Assembly: GCA_905250115.1 (NCBI GenBank)
Contig: CAJNOI010000195.1
Location: forward strand, 93,132-157,131
Reading direction: 5' to 3'
DNA from: Adineta steineri
Taxonomy: Eukaryota; Rotifera; Eurotatoria; Adinetida; Adinetidae
Length of the DNA: 64,000 nucleotides
Both the position numbers and the translations under genes were made by a program. Under the pieces are notes generated by a model, which saw only the letters and a list, made by a program, of their open reading frames with translations, did no database searches and was not told the origin of the DNA. Each line of letters starts with the position of its first letter. Position 1 is the first letter of the stretch. Below are positions 1 through 10,836 of this stretch, piece after piece.

Positions 1-150
1 CACGATGAGTAGCTACAACAGATGCATTAACATAGTTTTTTTCTTCAAAAGTACTTTTATAATATATTTTGCTCTCAGCATCAAAATATGTTTCGTAAAT
101 AAATTTGTCTTCTTTTCTAAAAACATTCCTCGAGACAATTTTAATGTCGA
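1..150 (-). CDS. Partial exon of unidentified protein, running off the left edge
   Basis: The minus strand is open from an acceptor-like TTTAG at 151-155 to the window edge. It encodes about 49 residues with a normal amino-acid mix, including stretches NVFRKEDKFIYETYFDAES and KNYVNASVVATHR. Codon use matches the exons elsewhere in the window. I recognise no family, and the downstream part lies outside the window. It could be an exon of an intact gene or a fragment. It is kept only because it is open, starts at a splice-like site and reads like protein. Confidence 0.3.
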
Positions 151-1034
151 CTAAAGTTTGCTATTTACATTCATGAGTATTCTTGAGAAAGAATAAGTAC
201 TTCATTTCTTTTTCGTGCAAAAAAAACGAATAGTTTTGCATAGGATGAAAACTTAAAAAATTTTATAGGTTAATTTTATAATAAAAATATTAATCATACC
301 TAAATTAATGTTAAAAGATCAGATAGAAATTTATCTAACATTTTTGTCTTTAGTTTATTCATGTCTCTTTCAAGAACATTAATTATATGTCAAAAATATG
401 AATAAGAACAAGTAGCTCTATTTTTGACATGACAGAAGTAAACATTTATAGTATTTGAACGACACTTTGATCGGACTTATTTGCTTGATTATTGTTATTG
501 AAGAGAACGACAGGAAGTAGTCAGTAATGAAGAGAAATTTGTAACAATAAGATTAGCAATACATAATTATATTTTGATATAACTATTGTCAACATGTATT
601 GTGAATACAAAAGATTAGTTATACTCTAGAAGAAAAATATAATGAGATCTGACATAAGATGAGACTAGTCTGTCGTTAAGAATTTGCTTCTTTTTTTTAT
701 AAAAACGGAAGCAACAAACTTTTTAGGATATATACAAACAAGATTTTGTAAAGGATGTATTACGATAATTTTCTAAATTAAATTCAAAGGAATATATAAA
801 TATTTTATATTTTATTAGTAATCTCGGCTCTTTTTTATAAACAAGATATGACCTTCAACAATGAATACTAACTAATCTATATATTATAATAATAGAAAAA
901 TTGCTTCGTTTATTGGTAATCATTTCGAACATTCTAAATAAAAGAATTTTTGAGATAATTCAAATTAGTACTATCGACAATTTTTTTCTTCATATGAGAA
1001 AATATTTCTTTTAAATCGAAATATAAATAACATG
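151..1034. other. AT-rich intergenic DNA
   Basis: Very AT-rich sequence with short homopolymer runs. No open frame of note, RNA gene or repeat was recognised. The stretch 1230-1962 is the same. Confidence 0.5.
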
Positions 1035-1229
1035 TTAAGATCTTATAAACGTTCGATAAAGATATACTTCACGTAGATACCATGGAATTGCATTGTTTGC
1101 ATTATAATTATTTTCAAACGCGTCAATAATTTTCATCTGTTGACAATTATTACAATAATTATTTTCCATAAATCTGAATAAGTTCTTGAAGGTCGTTCGA
1201 TTTATGATACGTATAGAGAAATATTTCAA
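1035..1229 (-). pseudogene. Fragment of an ADP-ribosyltransferase (ART) domain gene
   Basis: A 64-codon frame includes IDAFENNYNANNAIPWYLRE. This aligns by eye with IDEFQRDYRPEQAIWWYTRE of the full ART-TPR protein at 36712-38910 and with the matching part of the gene at 45785-48323. That segment lies just before the ART catalytic core. The homology stops after YRTFIRS and no catalytic R, S or E motif follows. I infer a truncated relic of the ART-TPR family. A lone exon of a larger gene is possible but no continuation was found. Confidence 0.4.
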
Positions 1230-1962
1230 TAGACAATTGAAACTGAAAAATCATCTTCTGTTTTTATTTGAAAAATTTGTTCTCTAGATATCTGACCAAC
1301 AAGTTCCAAACTTTGTATGAAAAGATCACTAACCTATGTTGTAGCATCATACAGTAATAAAATAATAATATTTTATCTTGACAAAACACATAGCATGCTA
1401 TGAACTATGATATATTATGAAGTTAAGAAACAATGTGTCGTTATAAGAAGTTTGGTACAATAAAAATTATTTTTTCTTGAATATTTTAGTGAATATATTG
1501 TTCACAATCATCAATATGATTGAATGCTCCGAACCGATTGATTTCTTGACTATCCTAAGTTGAATCACTGTTTGTTATATATATATATGATAAAATATTG
1601 CTTTTATTCTTTATCTTTGTCTTTTAGCTGTTGTGTAATATATTATTAAGCACGTTGTTTCGTTGTGTTTATTTCTCTTAAAGACTTTAGACTTGTTTTT
1701 TCAGAATAACAAAATAGACTACTATTTGCTTATATCAACAATTGATAAGTGTCATGACAATTAAAAAATAGATATATGTCTCAACATCAACTATAACCAC
1801 TTTGAAACATGGATATTTTGCACTGAATTATTGTACTGAAATCTGTTCACACGTATATGTATATATCTATAACGATAGAAATGAAATATACTGGGTATAA
1901 TTATTTATTTTTAGTTTAAATTTAATAATTATACTACAACTGAAACAAAAAAAATACAATAA

Positions 1963-2294
1963 TTAACCCTTTAAGTACCAACGGGGCCTATAAGCCCCAC
2001 TCTTTAAAATTTGACAAATTCTGAATAAATTGCGAATGCGAAACAATATCGAAGTGCACTTGTCATTGTGGCATAGGGGACATGTAGGTGCTTGTATTCG
2101 CGCGGTATTTATCATTTTAATAATCCTTCAAGTACCACCGTGCCGTAAGGGGGTACGGGTATTGATCGAAAATGACTTCGAAAGTTTTTTAAAAATTTTC
2201 AATGAAAATATTCACAACATACAATATACATGTTAGAAATAAAGTCCTAACAAAGTTTCATCCATTGGCTGAGCTATGGTACTTAAAGGGTTAA
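1963..2294. mobile_element. piggyBac-type MITE with TTAA target duplication
   Basis: The element spans 1967-2290 (324 bp). It begins CCCTTTAAGTACCA and ends TGGTACTTAAAGGG, a perfect 14-bp terminal inverted repeat. TTAA flanks it at 1963-1966 and 2291-2294. TTAA duplication with CCC..GGG termini is the hallmark of the piggyBac superfamily. It encodes no transposase, so it is a non-autonomous MITE. A diverged internal copy of the end (CCTTCAAGTACCACCG) lies near 2127. The small frame at 2030-2236 lies wholly inside the element and is not considered a gene. Confidence 0.85.
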
Positions 2295-2392
2295 TTTATT
2301 TTTATTTTAATCGAACGTATTCTACTGTTTAAAATGAAATTAATGGTTAACTAAAGCTAATTTAAGATAAATAAAAAACGTTTTTTTTTATT

Positions 2393-3275
2393 TTAAATAG
2401 TCGTATAACCTCCATCAACTAAAAAGCTAGCTCCTGTTGCAAAATGACATAAATCTGAAGCAAGAAAAACAATAAAATTCGCTATTTCTTGAGGTGAACC
2501 TAATCGTTTTAAACATTGTTTTTTCGTTTCTTGTGTAACAAATTCATCCATTGTTAATTTTAAATTAGCAGCATGATTAGTTGTAGCTGATGTAACTATA
2601 GTTCCAGGACAAATAGCATTACATCGAATATTAAATGGACCTAAATCAAGTGCTAAATTACGTGTCATTTGTAGAACAGCACCTTTTGTTGTACTATAAG
2701 GTACAAAATCTGGTTGTGCAATCCAACTACTTATACTAGCAAGTTGAATTATTGAACCTGATCGTTGTTTTTTTAAATGAGGAACAACTGCTTTAGCCAT
2801 AAGAGCATAACCACGTACATTAACATTCAATATATTCGTCCATGCTTCTGCTGATGTATTTTCAACTGAGCTTAATGTAAAAATAGCAGCACTAGAAAAT
2901 AAAAGGAAAATCAAATAATCTATTATATTTATTTTATTAACTAATTTACTTATTAACAAGAATATCAACTGTATTCCATTTGTCAACAACAGATTTTACT
3001 GCATTTTGTATAGCTTGTTCATCAGTTACATCAAGTTCTATTGCAATAACGAAATCTTTTTTTGTTTCATCTTCACTAATAATTTTTGTTACAACTTCAT
3101 CAGCTGCTTTTTTATTAATATCAGCTACTACAACACGTGCTCCATGTAATACACATGTATGTGCGATTGCAGAACCAATACCACCTCCAGCACCGGTAAC
3201 GATAACGACTTTATTCGGTAATAATCGAGACCAGTCACCACTTGGTTTAGTTGCTTGTTCAGGAGCTGCAGACAT
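2393..3275 (-). CDS. Short-chain dehydrogenase/reductase, classical type
   Basis: Two exons (3275-2950, 2891-2393) are separated by a 58-nt intron. The product is a NAD(P)-dependent oxidoreductase of about 274 residues. It has the Rossmann motif VTGAGGGIGSAIA near the N terminus, VNNAA at the exon junction, a catalytic Ser in QLASISSW, the catalytic YSTTK (YxxxK), the NAICPGTI segment, and a C-terminal LVDGGYTTI typical of FabG-like enzymes. The start used is the ATG at 3273-3275. The frame continues upstream to a TTG but without another ATG. The substrate cannot be told from sequence. The gene is divergent from the MED24-like gene, with about 340 bp between the starts. Confidence 0.85.
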
Positions 3276-3617
3276 TTCTGTTTCAGACAAGATAAGAAAA
3301 AAAACGAAATAATATACGAATAGAAAAAGTACCTGTTATTTTACTTTGATTTTATCTTTCGTATTGACTTAAAATCGAAAAAATAAGCAAGGACATTTAC
3401 CTCCATCTATTGTTCTCATTAGAGAATGACTGATTGGAGAAACCTACCATTCAATATTATTATTATGAATTACTCATCAAATGAAAGAAAAAAAATTTAT
3501 TTGAAAATTTTGACACGAAAAATAAATTTAGATTTAAATTTTTTTTAAAACGAACGAAATTATTATAAAAGAAAAATATGTTCTTTATAGATTATTGTTT
3601 TAATTAATTTCTGTAAT

Positions 3618-6600
3618 ATGGTGTTAGATGCAAATACCCTACAAGAAAAATTAATTGAAGCATGGAAACTTCGTTCAGATGAAACAAGTTTTTCAGCATC
3701 ACTTTCACCATTAATTGCTCAATGTCGATCAGAAGAAGAATTTCGAATATTATTTACAAGTAAAATATAATTTTATTCTTCATATTAATCAATCTTTGAA
3801 ATTTCTAGAACAAATTCTTGCACATATTGATTCAGTAACTTCATCAAATCTTCTTCAATCCTATTTTAAATTTCATACAAGATCTGGTTATGTTAAAGAA
3901 TCATTAATTATTGAACATCTACTTTCTTTAACACCATCATCATCAACAATCGTCGAAGATATACAAATTAAATTTCTACTTGAATTATTATCTGATACAT
4001 TGAAAACAATGCATGTTACTGCAGAACAAGCATCACGTCTTGGTAAACAAATAAATTTACTTGCCAAATGGCTTTGTTCAGCATTATGTATTTATTCAAA
4101 TGAAGAACCAATAACATCAACAGGAAAAGAAATGCTTATAACTGTTTCAAATTTATTTCTTGTATTATTTACAAATACAACATATTATTGTCTTTGGTTA
4201 ATGACAATAAAAGCACAAAAAGATCAACCTGAATGGAGACAATTACAAGAACGATTAAATCAAATTACAATTAAAATGACAATAGGAAATGAAACAAGAC
4301 TAGATGTTTATGAACAAGTTCTTTCTAAGTAAGAATCAATTTTTTCGAATTATTTTTCTATTCTTTTAATTTCTTTATAGAATAACTCGTCTTCATTTAT
4401 CTGAAGATTTTCATCAAGAAGATATTGAAATGAATTCATGTATATTTAATCCAATTGTTTCTATACTTGTAATAAATCAACTACATAAATCATCTTCTAT
4501 TCTATTAATTATTCTTCGATTTTATGAAAATGTTTCAGCAATGACAAATCCATCAATACTTTATCTTCGTCTTTTACAAGCATCATTTGGTGGTTATGTT
4601 GCAGCAATATCAACAAATAATAGTGAATATCAACAACGTTGGTCAGCTTATATATTTTTTCAATTACCACGTTTATTAGCATCATGTATTGAATCACAAT
4701 TTGAAAGTGTTAAACAAGCAACAGAAAATTTTCTTTTACATAATGAATATTTATTAAATCGAATGGATGAATTATGTGTAGAAAATGTTTTAGAACAAAT
4801 CTTACAAAAAACATTAAATTATACAAAAAATGAAATACGAGATAAACATCAAACACAAATAAATCAATTGATTTTTTATACACAAAAAGTTCGTGGAGCA
4901 TATGTTGATCAAATTAAACAATATTATTCAAATCCGCAACATACACGTTAGTTGAAATGATTCGTTCTTATTTTACAGATCGTGAGCGATTCGGATATAG
5001 TACGACAAATGATACTGAAGTTTCCTTCGAAGGTGTTGATATTCGAGAAAGAAAAAACTAAATAATCATGCTGTGTTTCTAGTTTCGAATGATACTGAGT
5101 ATTTCTAAAATATTTCGTGTATAAAACATGAAAATAGTCAATTTTAAGTCATCCTATATATATATAATTAATTTACTTTAGATTCGTATTCGTATCAAAT
5201 TCTTCAATTACAACGTTCACTTGAACAATCATTAAATAAAATATTTTCAGTAAATAGCGACGAAAATTTACAATTATTAATTAATAATCTAACTGATATT
5301 ATTCCATTAATATGTGCTATTGATCAATATTATCCATTTATTCGTTTACTTTTAACATATACAGAAACAAATTTTGATCTTGCTTTATTAATACTTTGTT
5401 ATATAACATCAATAACAGGTGATATATCAGAAGATTTTGGACAATTAGATGTTAATTATGATAAAACATCAACATCATTTTGTATTTATATATGGTTAAA
5501 AAAATATTGGTTATCACGTGATTTAGGTCATGCATTATTTTCATCATCACTTGATTCAATTGATTTATTATCAACAATAAATAATTCATTTGGTGAAACA
5601 TCATCAACAGAAAAAGAGGAATTTTTAAATGAAATAAAAACATCAACGAATGAAAATATTCAAATAAAATATTCTAACATTGATTATTTAACAAAAACAA
5701 TTAATTTACTTGGTGAACTGCCATCATTATCGTTAGATGAAACAAAACAAACTGTATCATCATTAATTACATATTTAACGCAAGTTTCATATGGTTCATT
5801 AGTACATGTATTACTTTGGCTTATTGCGAATTATCAAATAGCTAATGATGAAGAAAGATCATGGATTCAAACTGTCATTAGTTCAATGGGTAATTTTATT
5901 TTATAAAAAAAATATATAATATTAATAGAATGTTCACTATATCACTATTACTATACCATTTCTTTGGTTTCATCGTTTTCCTCTTTGTTTTTCTTCTCCT
6001 GTCATATTCTATCCAATGAAAAGATAAGTATAACCCTTCGCTTATCTTATTACCTGATCAGGTAAAATAAGTATTTGAATAATATTAGAAAATAATAAAT
6101 GTATCTAGCCGAAATAAACCATTCAGAATACTAATTTTATCCTTTGCAATTAAAAGTCAAATTTCTATGAATGAAGTTACACGTGTATAATTATTAGTTT
6201 GAAACTTCTTTTGCATGAATAATAATAAATTTTTTTCATAGGTACATCTGTTGATCCATCATCAACAACTGCTACATTACTTGATGCTATAAAACGTCAA
6301 TTATGGTCAGATTTTATTGATAATCCTTTACTACCATATTATAGTCTTCTACCATTATCATCATCATCATCTTTAGCTAATAATTATACATCTTCATCAC
6401 CTCAAACAGCTACAACATTAATTCTAACATTATTTGATATCTATGTAACAACAGAATTTTTTAATTGTGAACAATCACGTTGTTTATATACTTGTTTAAA
6501 ATATGTTCCATCTGATTTAATAATGACACGTTTATTAACAAATTTAAATACATCAAATGGTATCTATGAAACACGTCGTGGACTTTATTTTTTATTTGGC

Positions 6601-7360
6601 TTAATATTATTTCGACGACGATCATCCACACGTTGTCTTTTACAACAAGTTATACCTTATTTAATAAATATAAAATCCAATGAATTTATGCTTGAACCAA
6701 ATGTTTATAATATGTGTTTAGTATTGAATATATTATTAGTATTAGAATTAAATACCAATGATAATCAATTAGAAGATTTATTTCATATCAAACCATGGAA
6801 AAAATTTTATCAATCAAATGATTCAATGTTATTTGATACAATCGATGATCGTGTTGATGATATTCTACCAAAATATGAAGATAAAAGTGTAACGAATGCT
6901 TATCATGAATTTTTAGATTGGTCATCAAAAGAACTTTTTCTAAGTGATAATTCTCGGCCAGTTAATTATTTTCTTGGTTGGTTACAAACTATTCTTTGGA
7001 TGTTTAGTCGAACTGTAAAATCACTTAAACCATTTATTAAACCAAAACTAGTATGTTTTATAAGAGATTTTTTTCTAAATTATTTTATTACATCTAAAAA
7101 AGGTTGCACAATTATCGGAATATTTACCATTACAATTTTCAATTGAAAAAGTTTTAAGTATCTTAGATTTATCAAGTGAAATGGAACTTGAATATGCTTC
7201 AATGGTTATTACACGTGATTATACATCTTTAGAAACAATTAATATACAAAAAATATCTAATCTTATACCAAATCAACAAATAATAGATAATGAATATAAT
7301 TCAACAACAACACCGGTGAATATAACAAAAAATATTTATACAATACCAACAAATCTTTAA
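3618..7360 (+). CDS. MED24: Mediator complex subunit 24-like protein
   Basis: Proposed exons: 3618-3759, 3809-4328, 4381-4946, 4979-5032, 5182-5889, 6242-7050, 7103-7360, giving about 1018 residues against about 990 in human MED24. The protein is helix-rich with no catalytic motif, as expected for a Mediator tail subunit acting in RNA polymerase II transcription. Similarity recalled by eye runs along the whole length: an N-terminal LIEAWKLR, a central DLALLILCYITSITG, PYYSLLP before a helical block, and a C-terminal VAQLSEYLPLQFS followed by VLSILDLS. The 32-nt intron at 4947-4978 is suspiciously short, so the exon at 4979-5032 is the weakest call. Without it the frame would stop at 4951. Assignment rests on memory of the vertebrate protein. 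Confidence 0.6.
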
Positions 7361-7656
7361 TATATTATTTATTTATATTATGAATGATATCTATGTGAAT
7401 ATTGTTAGGCAATTGTATTGTCTGTTGTTTAATCTTAGAAAATTTAATCAAGCAAATTTAAATAAACTTGACGAAGTCTTTTTTTTGTTTGTTTTGATCT
7501 ATCGAATATCAAAATATCTGTGTAAATTTATATTGGTTGTTGTTCCAGAGATGATATCTCTATGCATGTCCATTATTTAAACTCGCAAAAATTTATTTTG
7601 TTCTTGTTATACTTTCTTTTTTTCTTTGTTGACTGAAAAAAAAACATACACGTGTT

Positions 7657-7670
7657 TTTTTCTTTGTAGA
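7657..7670 (+). promoter_or_regulatory. Splice-acceptor-like site upstream of HACL1 start
   Basis: A pyrimidine run ending TTTGTAG lies 4 nt before the HACL1 ATG. No in-frame upstream coding exon was found. It could be the acceptor of a 5' UTR intron or of spliced-leader trans-splicing, which is known in bdelloid rotifers. Confidence 0.35.
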
Positions 7671-7674
7671 TAAA

Positions 7675-10535
7675 ATGTATTCAACCATTTTTCGTCAAGT
7701 TAGACATAAACTATTGGCTAAAAATACTTTAAGCAGTTCTTTCATATCTGTAAAAAAGATTACTTTATTTAACATAAAATAAATGTACTTTTATTTTTAT
7801 ATAAATAAATATAGGTAATGACATCTGCTCCAAAAACTTCTGCCGGTGGTGCTTCTGGAACTTCATCAGAGGATACTGAAGTTACCGGTGCTCAACTTAT
7901 TGCCGATGCATTGAAGAAACAAGTAAATAAAATATTAGAAAACGTTTTATGAATTGTCATATTCGCGAAAAAATGTGATTTATGCTTGTAATAAGTTCTA
8001 TACGTTTGAATAATTTTAGGGTGTTGAATATATATTTGGTGTGGTTGGTATTCCAATTATTGAAATTGCATTTGCTGCTCAACAAGCGCAAATTAAATAC
8101 ATTGGAATGCGTAATGAACAAGCGGTATTTATAGAAAAACAAAAATCTTAGAAAACTTCATATCAACTTTGTATATTACTATAGGCATCTTATGCAGCAT
8201 CAGCTATTGGTTATTTGACAGGAAAGTAAGTAAAATTAAAATTAGTATGTATTCCAAAATTGTATACTCATTATTTATATAATAGACCAGGTGTATGTTT
8301 AACAGTATCTGGACCTGGTCTTATTCATGCTCTAGGTGGTATGGCAAATTCTCAAGTTAATAAATGGTAAATATAAGATTTACAATCAATAAATTATATA
8401 CATAGATATATATGTTTATATAGGCCAATGCTAGTTATAGCTGGATCTTCTGATCAACCACAAGAATCAATGGGTGCATTTCAAGAATTTCCACAAGTAT
8501 ATAATTATATAAATATTAGTTACAGATAATAATATTTGCTTTTTATTTTCAGGTTGAATCAGCACGACTCTATTCAAAATATGCTGCACGTATTTCATCA
8601 CTTGATCGAGCACCATTTTTTGTTGAAAAAGTAAAATTTAAATTAATATAGAACGTTTAATATAAAAAGATAACAAAAATTTTCTTTGATAGGCAATTCG
8701 TTCTACTGTCTATTCACCTGCAGGTGTAAGTTATCTTGATATACCTGGGGATCTTGTTAATGGCTCAATAAACACAAGTCAAGTCGAGTAGATACATATA
8801 TTTATAATTATATGATAATAAATATCTTTTTAATTATTTTTAGACAAGTAAAAAAATATCTTGAACCTCCAAGACCTGCTGCTAGCAGTGAATCACTTCA
8901 ACAATTTTTCAGTTTACTTAAACAAAGTCAAAAACCATTAGTCATCGTTGGAAAAGGTATTATTACACATATTTATATATGAATCTTTCATATATATTTT
9001 TAATTATAAGGCTGTTCTTATGGTGTTGCTGAACAAGAGGCTAAACAATTTATTGAACAATACAATTTACCATTTCTTGCAACACCTATGGGTAAAGGTA
9101 CATTAGATGATCGTCATCCATTAGCTGTCGGTGCAGCACGTTCAACAGCATTACAAGAAGCTGATTGTATTATTTTACTTGGTGCACGTCTTAATTGGAT
9201 GCTTCATTTTGGTAAATCACCTCGTTTTGATCAAAATGTGAAAATAATTCAAGTAAAAAGATGCTCTTTTTTTCATTCAATTAATTCATTCTTTCTAATA
9301 TATATACACACATAGATTGATAATGATACAAATGAATTACATAATAATATTCAAAGTGCATTAGCAATTCAAGCTGATCTTAAAACAGTATTAAAACAAG
9401 TATATAATAATCTTATTCATTGAATTATTAAATAAATAAATAAATTTTTCTTTGTTATTAGCTCTATGAAAAGGAAACTAGTTGGAAATATAGTACATCA
9501 ACACAATGGTGGAGTTTACTTAAAAAGAAATTATCAGCAAATAAACAACGAAGTGAAGTAAGAAGATTTTCTTTTTTTTCCTAATTACTCATATTTTCTA
9601 TATTTTTTCTTTAGGCTCTTATTAATTCAAAAGAAAGTTCTATGCTCAATTATTATTCAGCATTTAATGCAGTATGTCTTTTGTTTTTCATTAAAGAATT
9701 CTTTTAGAATATTTTTACTTTTAGATACAAGCAATAATTCCAAAAGATGCAATAATAGTAAGTGAAGGTGCTAATACAATGGATATTGGACGAACAATGT
9801 TATTGAATTCAAAAGCTCGTCATCGACTTGATGCAGGAACTTTTGGTATGAAATTTATATAATTATTTTTCTTTTTCAAGATAAAATATGTAAAAATATT
9901 TAGGTACAATGGGAGTTGGTCCTGGTTTTGCAGTAGCAGCAGCAATTTATTGTCAAGATCATGAACCTAATAAACGTGTAATATGTGTTGAAGGTGATAG
10001 TGCTTTTGGTTTTAGTGGTATGGAATTTGAAACAGCTGCTCGGTAAGATAGATTAATATTAAATAAAATTTATTTTCTCTTTTCTTTTTGCCTATTAAGT
10101 TATAATCTTCCAATTATATTTATTATAATTAATAATGGTGGTATTTATGCCGGTGTTGATCCAGAAGCATTCCAAGATATGGCTAAAAATAATGCAGCAT
10201 TAAGGTATAATTTATTTTTTTAATCGATTGATTTTTTAATTGAAGAAAATAAAAATTAATCTTCTAGTTTACCACCAACATCATTGATGCAAGCAAATTA
10301 TGAACGAATAGCTGGTGCTTTTGGTTGTCAAGGTTATTTAGCACGTTCATTAGAAGAAGTGAAAAAAAGTGTAGAATCAGCATTAGCTGAAAAAACTCGC
10401 CCATCAATTATCAATGTATTTATTGAACCATCATCAGGCCGTGTTCAACAAGTAAATTTATTTATTCTAATAGACAAATCATCACCTGTATTTTATTTCT
10501 AGGAACATAGTTGGCTTACACGTTCAAAAATGTGA
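7675..10535 (+). CDS. HACL1: 2-hydroxyacyl-CoA lyase 1 (ThDP-dependent)
   Basis: Eighteen exons, from 7675-7749 and 7815-7922 to 10268-10451 and 10503-10535, encode about 590 residues. HACL1 cleaves 2-hydroxyacyl-CoA in peroxisomal alpha-oxidation. Seen in order: [16 protein letters not shown] and RNEQA with the ThDP-activating Glu, the [15 protein letters not shown] segment, [18 protein letters not shown], and the ThDP/Mg motif GDSAFGFSG followed by NNGG. It ends in SKM, a peroxisomal PTS1-type tripeptide (human ends SNM). The first exon adds 25 residues rich in Arg, Lys and Ser with no acidic residue, like a mitochondrial presequence. A second in-frame ATG at 7818 would give the usual short N terminus. 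The acceptor-like TTTTTTTCTTTGTAG just before the first ATG may receive a 5' UTR exon or a spliced leader. Confidence 0.93.
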
Positions 10536-10836
10536 TTTTAATTAGATTAGAAGAGATTTTCATTCTTTCATCTTTTTTTTTATTAATCTTTTTTTTTTCT
10601 TTAAAGAAATAAACAGCATGATTTTAAAAATAACTAACACATTTTGCATATCTTTATTCGTTGTCTTGGAAAAAAAGAAGAAAAATGCATATCTCAGTCA
10701 CTTAGTGATAATAAATGAAAAGAAGAAGAGAAAAAAAGAGAAGAAGAAATAAGCTTACGGAAATGCCATCGTCATATATAGTTCTTTTCATTTTTACTGA
10801 CATTTAATCCAAGCAAGAAGACGCATCCAGGCGATT

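Noticed and set aside
2030-2236. 68-codon plus-strand frame
   Set aside because: Lies entirely inside the TTAA-flanked MITE and has no protein-like features.
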